The notes: generated by a model not told the origin, from the letters alone. 64,000 bases of DNA from Corythoichthys intestinalis (GCF_030265065.1 NC_080395.1:50372001-50436000); one strand, 5' to 3'; counted from the stretch's first letter, positions 38,601-48,421 are shown. Program-made: numbers and translations.

Positions 38601-41600
38601 CAGAAACTGGTTTGGTACGCCTCTGTTCCGAACAGAGCACCACGTACCAAAACGGTTCAATACAAATGCATGTACTGTTACACCCTTTATATATATATAG
38701 ATATTATGTATGTGTGTATGTATATATATGTATATACTTGGTTTTAACATGTTTTTCTACCTGTAACTGATATAGAATCCTACAAAAGTATCAGTGAAGG
38801 ATCGTCTGGGTTTCTCTGCCAAATCTGCTACACCTGTTGAGAAGGCAAGTGTACACACGCACACACGCACACACGCACACACGCACACACACACACACGC
38901 ACACACGCCCACACACACACACCAGATGTTTATGCTAAGCTATTGATTTTATGAAGTTTTTGTGCTTACATTTGAAGCATTTTCAGGTGTTTTCAACTTC
39001 GGCGGGCCTCTCTAAGACAGTATACAACCCTGCAGCCTTAAAAGCGGTCCAGAAAACCACAGATGACCCTCTAAAGAAGAAACAGGTGAGGGTGGCAATG
39101 GTGTTACAGTCATGGAAAGGTTCATAAAAAGCTTTACCCATACCTGTGAATAAAATGTTCTTAGGACATGATGAAATTCATTTCAAAACGCAACCTTAAA
39201 GTGCAGTCATTTCTGTTCTACAAGAATTCAGTTGTAGTAGCAACAGTATGTGATGTCCCATAAATGCTTTTACAGGAAGCTCTAAGGCTACAGCAGGATG
39301 TACGGAAGAAGAAGCAAGAAATTCTCGAGAAGCATATTGAAACACAGAAGGTAAGCTCATCTGGATCATTGGACTGTAGCAGTCTGGGGGAACTGAAAAA
39401 AGAAGGTGCTTCTTTGATGGCATGGTGCATTTATTTTACATTAACAATTTATTCCGTACACAATGCAACTTGGTGTGCTATACTTTACAAGAAAGTACAA
39501 TACTGATTTTAAAACTATTAAAGCCAAAACATTTAAAAATAGAGTGCAGGAATAATATGTCTAGGTGTAAAAATCGTCCACTTACATGACTGCAAAGCAG
39601 TGCAAGTAAGACTTTAGAACAATTTTTATAAGACCTCCAATGTAAGTATCAGTAGGAAAAATGTAAAGTAGTTTATGGCATATCCATAGCAAAGTACAGC
39701 ACGGTACTGACTGACTGACTCAAAATGTCTGAATAATAATATAGAATATGCAGTATTTATTTATTTATTTTTTACATAATTACTCAAACAGGTGCACTAT
39801 ATTAAAAGGGAACATTGTTGAGGGTGCTTGGCCATTGAGAAAAGTTTGTTTCATAATTGACCGTTTTGGAAATTTAATTAATAATAATAATAATACCTCA
39901 AACTTATATAGCGCTTTTTTGGACACTCAAAGACGCTTTACATAACATAACACAAAGACAAAATTAAGAATTAAGAGGTGGGAAAAGCTAGTTTGAACAG
40001 GTGGGTTTTTAGGAGTGATTTGAAGTTTTTTAATGAGTCAGAGTTCCTGATGGGTTTTGGGAGTGAGTTCCAGAGTGAGGGAGCAGCAGCGGCGAAGGCT
40101 CGGCCTACTGTGATTACCGGTAAACGTATTGCTTATAATATTTTTCCAGAGTTTTAGCTGAATTAACAGCTAAAGCTATTTTAGAACTTTCCACAATGGG
40201 AAGTATCTAAATAAAAGAAGTATCATGATAGCTTGTGGAGGTCAAAAAACCTGATTTGTAATAAAATTGACAATAGAATGACGATGACATGAAAAAGTGA
40301 CCTGCAGGATTTTAAAGCGCTGATAGGATTTGTAACCTCCTTGATTTTTTTCCTACTATGCCATTGTTGTCTGCAGCTCCTGATCTCCAAACTTGAGAAG
40401 AACAAAACAATGAAAGCAGAGGATAAAGCCAAAATCATGGAAACCTTGGGCATTTTAACCAAAAACATCACCAAACTACAAGAAGAGATAAAGGGCATCT
40501 CATGCAGCAGCAGCAATCTTCTGAACACAGTCAAGAGCAAGGCCCAAGTAATGCTTTGTGCATGCTAAGTACAGTTCTTTTCATATTCAGTTTTATATGT
40601 GGTTATTTGGATGGGATTCATAGCTTGATTAAAAAAAATCATTTATTTTTGGGACTATATTTCTGACCTGCGATATAGTGGGCGCACACTGTGCTCACAA
40701 ATAAGTCCACTAGTGGTTTATGTAAATTCACTATCTATGAAAATTATATTAATATGATGTGCTTTCATCTCTCAGGCTCAGAAGGAACTTCTTGACACAG
40801 AGTTAGATCTGTACAAGAAAACTCAAGCTGGAGAGGACACTGCTCTGTTGAAGATCAAGTATACCCAGCTGCAGATTGAGGTAAGGTATAGTGGTTCCTC
40901 GACATATGAAATTAGTCCGTTCCAGAGTAGCTTTCATATCATGATTTTTTAATGTAAATCGCCTAGTTAGTCCTAAGCACTACTTAAACGACTTATTAAA
41001 TGATATAATTGGGGTAAAACCAGAATAAAACGAGCCAAATGCATTTGAATCATGTAATATACCTAACTGTTAAAACCTGTAATGAAGTGGATAATACAAC
41101 ATAACATAATGCAAAGAAAAAAGAAGGAGCAATACCTTTTGAGTGAGGCGATGTCCTCCTTTCACGAGATCATTGAAGATTCCGATGATTGGGTCTCCAG
41201 TGATGTCCTTTTCCGTAATAAAGATTGAGGAGAAGTTTCCATCTCATCATCAAACTGGGCCCTCTTGCATGAAAGGATAATCACGCTCTTTTAAGGCGTT
41301 TTTGGGATGAGATATACTCTACTTTAGAGTCATTGTCCAAAGTCATATTTAGTTACCAATTTGCTAAACGTTGCCTTCCTTGTGTACTTCTATTTAGGCC
41401 GCTAAAAGAGGACTCCTGTCACCAAGCCGAGGTCGTGGGATCTCTGCTCGAGGGCGTGGTTCCACAAGGGCCCGCGGAAGAGGTGCCAGAGGACGGGGAA
41501 GAGGAAGAGGTGTTCCACTGCATGCAGTTGTGGACCATCGTCCGCGAGCTCTGGAGATTTCCGGTTTCACGGAGACAGAGCAGGTCGACCTGCTGCCGCA

Positions 41601-43884
41601 TTTTGCTGTAGGTTTGCTTATTCTCACAAAACTCATAGCGAGCCCAGTCCAGAAATGATCTGATTTCACCTAATTTAAATTATTTAGTTACCTAGATAAT
41701 ATATCTGTGACATGTAATTACAGATAGAGCAATAAAATGCTCTTCATGACACAAGGTATAGACCTGTTTTTCCCACCTGTTGTTTATTCATGCAACAGAA
41801 TCATAGCTTTATTAAACACAAACAGGCCCATAGAGCATTTGTGAACACATTGACAAAAGATCACTGTTATTGCAGCACAGTTAAACCATGATTGAAGAGT
41901 TTACATTCTCTCTGTAAAATTCTATTCTATTAAGGCACTTTATTTATGTTACTTTTTTGTGTATTTTGTTCTTATTGTCACCCTAAAAAAAAAAAAAGGG
42001 GGGGGGGGGTAAAAAAGCTGTTTATCAAATTTGGGCTTAAAAAAAAAACAATGGAGATATTATTTTTAAGCCATATTGTCCAGCCCTACTAGTAATATAT
42101 GTATGCACAATGTGTCTATAATTAGACATTGCGAAATAACCATGTACCATATTTACAATTTTGAAGCAATTTGGAGAAATAGAAGATTGCCAGATCGATG
42201 AAAACAGCTTGTGTGCAGTCATCACCTACAGGACAAGAGCAGAGGCTGAGCAGGTGAGCAGCTTATTAGTTACCACAGATGTAATATAATGTCAGGTGTG
42301 CTGTCCTGGTTACACCCATGTTTTTTTCTTACAATGTGTTACTCTTTTTTTTTTTTCCCCCATGACTTCAGGCAGCACTCCGTGGCGTCAAGTTGAACAA
42401 TCGTAATTTACGGCTGGCCTGGCATAAGCCTCTCAAGACGCTGAATGCTGTTGATGCAAACGAGGCAGAGCCAGAGGAGGATGAGGTTAGCGCCATTTCT
42501 ATCTTGTAGAAATGTATATCATAAAGACCCAGTAGCCGTTTTAGTACCGACATAGGACACAAGAGGGAGCCAATACACAAGACTGCTCAGATTACAATTT
42601 ACTGTCTAGTCCAGGGGTCGGCGACTGAAAATGTTGAAAAAGCCATATTGGACAAAAAACGAATGTCTGGAGCAGCAAAAAAAGATAAAAGCCTTATACA
42701 GTGGTACCTCTACTTACGAATAAATTTGTCCTGGAAGTAGTTTCTTAAACTGAAAATGTCATAGGTAAAGACGCGTTTTCCTTGTAAATGCCCTATTCTA
42801 AGTCCCCCAAAATTCGGACATAAGTTTTTGTAAAGCATAAAAATCATCAAAACATGTTACAAATATGTGTTACAATTAGATCATTGCACAATAAACTTAA
42901 AATGAGAGTTGTGCATTATGAAAAAATAAAGAAGTTATTACAATGTTACGCAAAGCAGTCGGAACACCTCATGGCCAGAGGGGCAGTGAAGAGGACGCTT
43001 AGATAAACACATACACATGCAGTAGAGGTCCTTCTTAGCCAATTGGATGCCAGGAAGATGCTAGACAACAGCCAATGGCAAAGCAGCTATGTTATGTTCA
43101 GTAAACTCTGAGAGCTGTGAGTAGCAGTCCATACTGTATTTTTGCATTTTGTATCCTGAAATTGCTTTCATAATAAAAAGCAAGTTTCCCATTGAGGCGT
43201 ATCGTTACGTGAAAATTCTATATGAAGAGATGTTCGTAAGTACCACTGTATAAGCCTTACTAGTATAATGAAGGCAACCCATGCTTTATATATCTAATAG
43301 CTACATTAGCCTGCTATCAAAATGTTTAAGTTGGCTACAAATACATAATGAGCCTTCGTGATTAAATGTTTATTTTTGCTCCAGTGCATAGAGAATGATG
43401 CACCACGTGACTACTCTGTTGTACGATGCTGTTGTTTTTCAGTACAATATTAATGAAGTTCATGTTTGTCCTCCTACAGAAACCATATTATAACAAAAAT
43501 ACATTTTCCTCACCCATCTTTTTCCATTTTCAAACATTTTTGAAAACGCTCCAGGGAGCCACTAGGGAGCTCTAAAGCGCCGTGGCTTGCTGACCCCTGG
43601 TCTAGTTTGTAAAGATGGTTAAGCACACCTGTATAACCGATTCAGAAGAGCGTCATTTTTTAAAAAATGTTATTATTATTTTTTTTAATTCAACTGGTCT
43701 CTTTGCTCTCATTAGCTTGAGTATGTTATGTGTATGTTTTTATGTGGAGTGTATGCTCACAGCTTTTTTTTTTTTTTTTGTAAATCCCCCTCAGTATCCA
43801 GAAGAGTCACTGAGCGATGATGCCCTGCTGCAGGATGACGACGAGGAGGAAGATGACAACGAGCCTCGTTCCTGGCGCAGATGA
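23693..43884 (+). CDS. rbm26: RNA-binding motif protein 26, complete
   Basis: Nuclear RNA-binding protein of the RBM26/27 family, linked to exosome targeting of polyadenylated nuclear RNA. Exons: 23693-23751, 23910-24028, 24124-24242, 25926-26014, 26094-26365, 30858-31133, 31226-31465, 31682-31822, 31923-32063, 33531-33639, 33734-33893, 35002-35196, 37250-37351, 38776-38844, 38987-39085, 39276-39350, 40377-40547, 40776-40880, 41398-41607, 42167-42253, 42372-42485, 43795-43884. Phases agree throughout; 3042 nt, 1013 codons (human about 1007). Domains: PWI-like N-terminus (about 1-95), RS-rich (129-219), CCCH finger C-x8-C-x5-C-x3-H (307-328), proline-rich block, first RRM (about 544-625), coiled coil, RG-rich tract, second RRM (about 897-965), acidic tail ending EPRSWRR. 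Intron 14 uses a GC donor. RBM27 is excluded by [13 protein letters not shown] and the long C-terminal RRM. Confidence 0.95.
24331..25066. mobile_element. Tc1-end-bounded composite element with captured DNA
   Basis: Left end CAGTGGGGAGAACAAGTATT and right end the reverse complement (CTTGTTCTCCCCACTG), flanked by TA (24329-24330 and 25067-25068). These are the terminal sequences of the Tc1 copies at 27599 and 52121, but no transposase is inside. The interior is a 510-bp segment (24392-24901) that is the inverted copy of neighbouring DNA at 25140-25649, then three 56-bp tandem units made from the right Tc1 end. Lies in rbm26 intron 3. Confidence 0.8.
24392..25649. repeat. 510-bp inverted duplication with 238-bp spacer
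   Basis: 24392-24901 and 25140-25649 are reverse complements along their whole 510 bp, with only scattered differences by eye (around 2-3 percent). Anchor points: GATTAGAAGTAAAATTA against TAATTTTACTTCTAATC at the outer ends, and CAGCGGCTGGACGCGA against TCGCGTCCAGCCGCTG at the inner ends. A transcript through rbm26 intron 3 could fold into a long RNA duplex here. Confidence 0.92.
24905..25066 (+). repeat. Three 56-bp tandem copies of a Tc1 terminal sequence
   Basis: CCAATGGGTTTTCTCATTGG starts (with one variant, CATCGG) at 24905, 24961 and 25017, each followed by CAGTGTATCAAATACTTGTT and CTCCCCACT. Only the last unit ends at a TA. Confidence 0.9.
25206..25811. mobile_element. Non-autonomous DNA element, family unnamed
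   Basis: Ends AGCCACGTTTACATG and CATGTAAACGTGGCT are exact inverted repeats. Subterminal parts are rich in CATTCCGAATGG-type palindromes and TTTACATG repeats. No coding frame and no clear target duplication. Its left 440 bp form most of the right arm of the 510-bp inverted duplication; the left arm is an end-truncated copy. Confidence 0.65.
26930..27161. mobile_element. hAT-type MITE in rbm26 intron 5
   Basis: Ends CACAGGTGTCAAACCGATTC and the exact reverse complement (GAATCGGTTTGACACCTGTG), with inverted similarity through GGCCAAGTGGGTGC. Flanks GTCTACTG and GTTTACTG form an 8-bp target duplication with one change. Confidence 0.87.
27599..29151 (+). mobile_element. Near full-length Tc1-like DD34E transposon, copy 1
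   Basis: 1553 bp flanked by TA (27597-27598, 29152-29153), ends CAGTGGGGAGAACAAGTATT and its complement CTTGTTCTCCCCACTG. Carries a broken transposase on the plus strand. Lies in rbm26 intron 5 in the same direction as the gene. Confidence 0.93.
27887..28935 (+). pseudogene. Tc1-like transposase, inactive
   Basis: Cut-and-paste transposase relic. The N-terminal helix-turn-helix part reads [20 protein letters not shown] and [12 protein letters not shown], then [10 protein letters not shown], the linker found in Tc1 proteins. The catalytic part starts near 28290 in another frame: [12 protein letters not shown] (first D), [10 protein letters not shown] (second D) and, after a TAG at 28714-28716 where copy 2 has tryptophan, [11 protein letters not shown] (E). 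At least one frame change lies between about 28100 and 28290. The D-to-E spacing is 34 residues (DD34E). It ends FCTKY. Confidence 0.9.
29526..30777. mobile_element. Non-autonomous hAT element, family A copy 1
   Basis: Ends TAGGGGTGTAACAGTAC and GTACCGTTACACCCTTA are inverted repeats; flanks ATGTTTAG (29518-29525) and ATGTTAAG (30778-30785) are an 8-bp duplication with one change. Subterminal repeats CGGTACGTACCTCGGTTTTG and CCGAGCACCACGTACCG are present. No transposase frame. A second copy of the same element lies at 37414-38689. Confidence 0.87.
32879..33310. mobile_element. Non-autonomous hAT element with a nested short repeat
   Basis: Ends TAGGGCTGGGCGATATGG and TTATTGCCAGGCCTA, flanks ATGATAAC and ATGATAAT (8 bp, one change). 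About 32935-33055 inside it is a copy of the dispersed TGGCAGCCAATGAGTTAA repeat described elsewhere. Lies in rbm26 intron 9. Confidence 0.75.
35216..35330. repeat. hAT-end-like fragment beside rbm26 exon 12
   Basis: TTAGGGCTTCAGTTATTGAA with TAATAATCGAGTATTGTACT and CATCGATTAATCGAGTAATC is the start of a common fish element (TAGGGCTGTAGCTATCGA type). Its other end was not found. It begins about 20 bp after the exon 12 donor. Confidence 0.5.
35553..36781 (+). mobile_element. hAT element with BED zinc-finger remnant
   Basis: Ends TAGGGTTGGGCATCGAG and GATGCCCAACCCTA, flanks TTGATAAC and TTGATGAC (8 bp, one change). At about 35790-35870 the plus strand encodes [20 protein letters not shown] then KHL, the C-x2-C...H pattern of a BED finger at the start of hAT transposases. 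The rest of the transposase is missing, so this is a deletion derivative. Also holds a poly-A run at 35761-35780. Lies in rbm26 intron 12. Confidence 0.85.
37414..38689. mobile_element. Non-autonomous hAT element, family A copy 2
   Basis: Same element and same orientation as 29526-30777, highly similar along its length (shared CAAAAAGTGGGTTACGATTG, GCGTCAAATAATAAACTCTG). Left end TAGGGTTGTAATGGTAC. The right end falls in a TA microsatellite near 38689, so the last bases and the target duplication are uncertain. Lies in rbm26 intron 13. Confidence 0.85.
38850..38921 (+). repeat. (AC)n / (ACACGC)n microsatellite
   Basis: About 70 bp of CA and CACACG repeats starting directly after the GC donor of rbm26 exon 14 (38845). 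Confidence 0.92.
39885..40130 (+). repeat. Interspersed repeat with (TAA)n start
   Basis: AATAATAATAATA, then CTTATATAGCGC, GACACTCAAAGACGCTTTAC, GGGAGTGAGTTCCAGAGTGA and GCGGCGAAGGCTCGGCCTAC. This order of motifs recurs across fish genomes. I cannot assign it to a named LINE or SINE. Lies in rbm26 intron 16. Confidence 0.55.
40887..41330. repeat. Probable Tc1/mariner-type MITE remnant
   Basis: TAGTGGTTCCTCGACATATG followed by CCGTTCCAGAGTAGCTTTCA resembles the start of TA-flanked elements beginning CAGTGGTTCCTCGAC. The right end was not located. It begins within 10 bp of the rbm26 exon 18 donor. Confidence 0.4.
42067..42095. repeat. hAT terminal remnant
   Basis: GCCATATTGTCCAGCCCTAC is the reverse complement of a GGGCTGGGCGATATGG-type end like that at 32879. 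The partner end was not found. A poly-A and poly-G run (41987-42010) sits about 60 bp upstream. Confidence 0.45.
42612..43599. mobile_element. Non-autonomous hAT element carrying a nested insertion
   Basis: Ends CAGGGGTCGGCGACTG and GCTTGCTGACCCCTG; flanks GTCTAGTC (42604-42611) and GTCTAGTT (43600-43607), an 8-bp duplication with one change. A separate TA-flanked element occupies 42699-43248. Lies in rbm26 intron 21. Confidence 0.85.
42699..43248. mobile_element. TA-flanked MITE nested in a hAT element
   Basis: Ends CAGTGGTACCTCTACTTACG and CGTAAGTACCACTG are inverted repeats; TA lies on both sides (42697-42698, 43249-43250), as for Tc1/mariner insertions. No coding frame. It interrupts the element at 42612-43599 and must be younger. 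Confidence 0.83.
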
Positions 43885-44319
43885 GCGCGGCATTGACCAG
43901 ATGCCTAGCAGTTTATTTATTTTGATGCCTGTTCATAAATACAAGACACGTTGACTTCACTTCACAAAGATGTAACTGGCTGAATATACATGTGAATTTA
44001 ATTTTTAATCTGTATGTCAGATGCAGCAATTTTTTCTTAAAAAATGCTCTTAACGTAGAATTGTTTTTCATTTCTTTTGTAATATGGATCAGATAACTAC
44101 TTTGTCTGGACACATGATAGCTTGATGAATTATCAGTTTTAGACACCAAATTCTGTATTATTGTTGAACGCAATGACAGACCATGGAGCTTTTGCAGAGT
44201 ACTGTTCCATCTATTGGTAGAAGCTCGTTTGTAAATATTTTATGTCTGAGTTGAGATTATTTGTACGAAATCTTAGTTTCTCAGTTAATTGGTTCCATTT
44301 TGAATTGTGTAAAAGAAAT

Positions 44320-44325
44320 AATAAA
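44320..44325 (+). terminator. Polyadenylation signal of rbm26
   Basis: AATAAA about 435 bp after the stop codon. Further ATTAAATA and AATAAAA motifs near 44650 and 44840 could serve longer 3' ends. Confidence 0.45.
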
Positions 44326-44865
44326 TGAAATGGTCAGAAAATACTGCTATTCTCACATTTTGGAAACGTATAGCAGTCGTCATTGTAAAATATAACTGAC
44401 CATTTAAAAAAAAAAAAAAAAAAAGTTCACCTAAAGAGCAAACTTCCTGTACAAATCCTCCATCCAGCAATTGTTGGATTGATAAGGTAACTCTTAAGGT
44501 AAGAAACTGTCAAAAAATGTCTTCCCAATGTATAGAAAATGTGGGTCAAATCCTTAAACTGTTTTTCTTTGCAGGTGGTCTTTTTCCAGCGGAAGAAAAT
44601 CTGAAACCTCAAACCTGTGATTGTTTTTATACTGAGCTGATGTATATTAAATAGATGTATATTAAATATATTTTCATGTTAATTTCCTTGTGTTGTAACT
44701 GTTTCAAGATACTAATTATATGAAAGCAACATACAGGAGCTGAGAAAACAATGTATTTTAGGCTAAAGTTCTAAAAGATAATGTATGAACAGGTGTCAAA
44801 GTGGCTAAACTGCTTTTGGCATAGTTCTAAATATAACACAATAAAACTGAACAGGTTTCATACAC

Positions 44866-45202
44866 ACAGTGGTTAGCACGTTCCCCTCACCATTCTGAGG
44901 TAAAAGGTTTATTCCCGGGCTCCAGCCTTCCTGTGTGGAGTTGTCATGTTCTCCCCGTGCCTGCGTGGGCTTTTTTCCGGATTCCCCTCACATCCCAAAA
45001 ACATGCATGGTATGCTGATCACTCTAAATTGTCCCTTGGTATGACAGTACGTGCGAATGGTTGTTCGTCTCCTTGTGCGCTGTGAATGACTGGCAACCGA
45101 TTCAGAGTGTACCCCCACATACTGCAAGTAGTTAGCTGGGATTTGCTCCAGCGACCCGTGACCCTCGTGAGGATAAGCGGCTCGGAAAATTAATGAAAGG
45201 TT
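44866..45202 (+). repeat. Full-length tRNA-headed SINE
   Basis: The head GTGGTTAGCACGTTCCCCTC is tRNA-like (A box) with GGTTTATTCCC in B-box position. The body has GGAGTTGTCATGTTCTCCCC, ACATGCATGG and CTCTAAATTGTCCCT. The tail has AGTTAGCTGGGATTTGCTCC and GAGGATAAGCGGCTCGGAAA. All parts are in the order typical of this widespread fish repeat. Confidence 0.8.
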
Positions 45203-46019
45203 TCACACATGCATTAGGCTACTGCATTACACTGGAACATGGCATAAATGGTGTTGATTTCCATTCAAAATGTATTTTTTCACTGATTTACAAAATTCCA
45301 TCCAAAATTAAAGCTAATTTTTATTTTTCCTAATTTCCTCAAATCTAAAAGCAAAACCTTAATTTTAACTATTAAAAAACAGGCAGGATGTACTTTAAAA
45401 TTGAAGATATTGTAAGCATGGACTTTTATTTAAAAAAAAAAAAAAAAAAAAAAAACATTAACAAAAAATAAGTACAAATGACTTAGATTTTGCACCGTGG
45501 AAATTGAATATATTTTGAATACAAAGCAAACATACTTTTTTTATATTATAAGGAAATAATTGGACTTAAATGATTAAAATGAACATAGTCCACATTAACA
45601 TGGAAGATGATTTGAACCTCTCAAATAAAATAAACCTCATCAACTCTTTTCTTTCTCTTTAGGATTTGATAAATTTTCTGTTGCATTGCCCCTTTGATTC
45701 AACAAGCTTGTTTGTTATTAAAAAAAAAAAAACTATCCATCCTGATCACGTCAGCCAATGACGTACCGCAAGCAACACGTCACTTCCGCTCTTAAATATT
45801 CATGATGTTAGCTACCGTTGCTAAGGGGGGGGACATGCAACCGTTAGTCCCTAATAGGAAATGAATGGAAATCATGTAAGAAGAGGTGTATCAAGGGTCC
45901 CCGAGGGCCCCAGGCAACAAGCAACATGGGGCCCTTCGAGTGTGTGCAAGTAAGGGGGACAGTTGGACTTGGAGCAATAGCATATTTAATAAAAGTATAA
46001 TAACGCCTCGGTCTCATAG
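45203..46019. other. No gene; AT-rich, then a repeat rich in GGGCCC
   Basis: Poly-A at about 45430-45452 and AT-rich sequence to 45740. CAATGACGTACCGCAAGCAA and GGGTCCCCGAGGGCCCCAGG (45893-45912) look like parts of another dispersed element. Matching GGGGCCCCTTCAGGG and GGGGGCCCTAGGCAATTGCC sequences reappear at 48000-48130 on the far side of two insertions, so 45890-48135 may be one older repeat opened by them. Confidence 0.35.
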
Positions 46020-46815
46020 GCTACGTTCATACTACAGGTCTTAATGCACGAATCCGATTTTTTGTTATATCCGTTTTTTTGGCGTGCCCGTTCAGACTGC
46101 CTTTATCCATTGAGACCGTTCAAGTATTACGCATGCGCACTAATTCGCAGTCCGACACCCGCTAGGCAAGAAGACCCGCATGCGCAGAACCATCAAAACA
46201 AATGACAGACGTCATCTGTCATTCCAGGGCTATCATATTTTGCTTTTCAAAAGGTGGACACAAATAACAGACATAAATAATCCCCGTTTAGGCAAATATT
46301 CAAAGTTTATATGGATCGATAGCATGCACGCACTGTACGTGCACGTCACACACACATACGGACAGTTTGTCCCGACTCTCGGCCGTGGAGGCAATGTTGA
46401 AATATTGCTCACTTGGAACAGAGAGAAAACTGAGCATTCTCAGTCCTCAACCCATTTTTATTTTTTATGACTGTTGTCAAGCTCAGCTCTTCCTCAAAAG
46501 CCGTGTTCACTGCAAGCTAGGCGCTAATAACGCACAGGTGCATCGCTACGGTAACGACTCTCTCGCTATTTGATGACGTAATTGCTGCATTAAATCCGAT
46601 TTGCGGGACTGGACAGTACAGACCGCCGCGACAGTCTGGGAAAATGTGGCCCAGATCGGATTTAGACCACATACGAAAGTGACCCAGATCGGATTTGAAA
46701 TGGTCCTGTTCTATGCGACTTGTCACGTTCAGACCGTCAAGTTAATACCTCACTCGAGTCGGAAAAACACGAAAAAATCGGATTCGTGCATTAAGACCTG
46801 TAGTATGAACGTAGC
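46020..46815. mobile_element. TIR element with about 44-bp perfect inverted repeats
   Basis: Starts GCTACGTTCATACTACAGGT and ends with the exact reverse complement (CTGTAGTATGAACGTAGC); identity runs about 44 bp inward to AATCCGATTTTTT. CATAG is present on both sides (46015-46019, 46816-46820), but ends that share bases with the flank leave a 3- to 5-bp duplication ambiguous. Interior has CCAGATCGGATTT twice and no coding frame. Superfamily unassigned. Confidence 0.8.
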
Positions 46816-47054
46816 CATAGAGCGCTTTTTAGCACACTCAAGTGCCCGGCTTCTACTACATTAGGACATAAAACTACAGTAACATAGTACACTCACCACT
46901 CTCTTGCGTCCGTTCCTCCTCTTCTGCTTTTTTTTCTTTCTTTTGTCGCTTCCAGAAGGATAACTTTTCATTTTGGATATACGCCAATCAAAAAAAAAAA
47001 GCCAAAGCGCCGCTCACTCTCTGAGTCACGTGTGTGTGTGTGTTTAGTGTAGAG

Positions 47055-47983
47055 CAGGGGTCCCCAACCTTTTTTGCACCACAGACCCGTGTTATTTGGG
47101 TCTTTTTTTCACGGACCGGTGTTCTGACAAATTTTGCAACCCATCAAAAATTGCAACGATGCGGTTCTGCACATGCGCGTAGTGCTAAACAAAGCCGTAA
47201 AATGCGCAAATGCAGCGATTCCAAAGTAAACACTACAAACTTTCTTGAAAGAAAGGAATATTAACTTACGTTTGATCAAAAGTTCTCCTCAGATACATCC
47301 TGCCATGTTAACGACGTCGCTTTGTCGTTAAGCATTAATTAAGAGGCCCGCTTCACAAAGATACGATGTTGGAAATTGTTGCAAGGTTTCCAATGCTCAC
47401 GTAGCGATGTCAGGATATTCCGGAATTACTTTTATCCAGAACCTCGGTAGAGTTGTTGTCTCAAATGTACGTTTAATAAGGTCGCCGTCATTTGCGATCT
47501 CTACAAGCTGATCCTCCTGTTGCACAAACATGCTTGAATCACTCGGTTTATTCACAAACGGGTCACAAATCCACTCCTTCGCAGTTCGTGGGTCTTCGAG
47601 GTTGTAGGCTCGTCAGGTGCCCTTTTCGCCGTAAAACATCTCCAAAGACGTCTGTTTTCCAGTCATCGTCGCTCGTGTGGGGGCTTATTATTTCCAGGAA
47701 CAAATGTGCTGCGCCCGCGGCCTAGTAATACGTTATTATCGAGGACAAGCGTACATAGATATATTATATACACAAACAAGATGTACTGCTAGCAGTCCAA
47801 TCAATGGATTTCTATGATGATATTCTAATCTATCCTGTAGTATTGTATCTAGAGTAGACAGGGATATTGGTGTGTTAAGCAGGGGCACAGGGTTAATTCG
47901 GCCAGAATGCGGTCGTTAATAAATTATTATTTCTGTGCGGCCCGGTAGCAAATGCGCCACGGACCGGCAGATGGGGACCCCTG
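47055..47983. mobile_element. Non-autonomous hAT element
   Basis: Ends CAGGGGTCCCCAACC and ATGGGGACCCCTG; subterminal CACGGACCGGTGTTCTG and CCACGGACCGGCAG. A perfect 8-bp target duplication GTGTAGAG lies at 47047-47054 and 47984-47991. No transposase frame. Confidence 0.9.
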
Positions 47984-48055
47984 GTGTAGAGCAAGTGATG
48001 GGGCCCCTTCAGGGAACTCAGACACAAAGCTTTCACTGGCACTGTCGCTGCGACA

Positions 48056-48265
48056 GTGCAGAAAAGCTGCGTGTGCTATATCTCTTGGCTCTCTGAGGGC
48101 CCCTGCTGGCTGGGGGCCCTAGGCAATTGCCTGGTTTACCTAATGGGACGCGATGCCTCTGCGAAGAAGATGTTTACAGAGCTAAACCTACCAATTCTCT
48201 CTGAAAATGATGTCCCTGGTGCCAAATTCACTGGCAAAGATGTGGAAGTTAAAGAGATGGCTTGA
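48056..48265 (+). other. Short open frame, unassigned element fragment
   Basis: Its second half reads FTELNLPILSENDVPGAKFT then GKDVEVKEM, which reminds me of the start of SAP-domain proteins carried by fish mobile elements. It ends at a stop and is directly followed, at 48422, by the LTR element. Too short for a firm assignment; I do not treat it as a host gene. Confidence 0.3.
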
Positions 48266-48421
48266 GTGTCGAGGGCTGAAAAAGATGAAAAAAAAAAGAG
48301 TCGACCTAAGCATAGCCTTAGCTTTTTTATCGACACCATTTCTTACGTGACCGACAATGACATTCTTCTGTTTCAACAAGCTATCCTTTACCACCAGCCC
48401 TGTCTTTCTTATATATCATAT

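Noticed and set aside
47034-47264. Short plus-strand frame as a coding exon
   Set aside because: It lies across the end of a non-autonomous hAT element.
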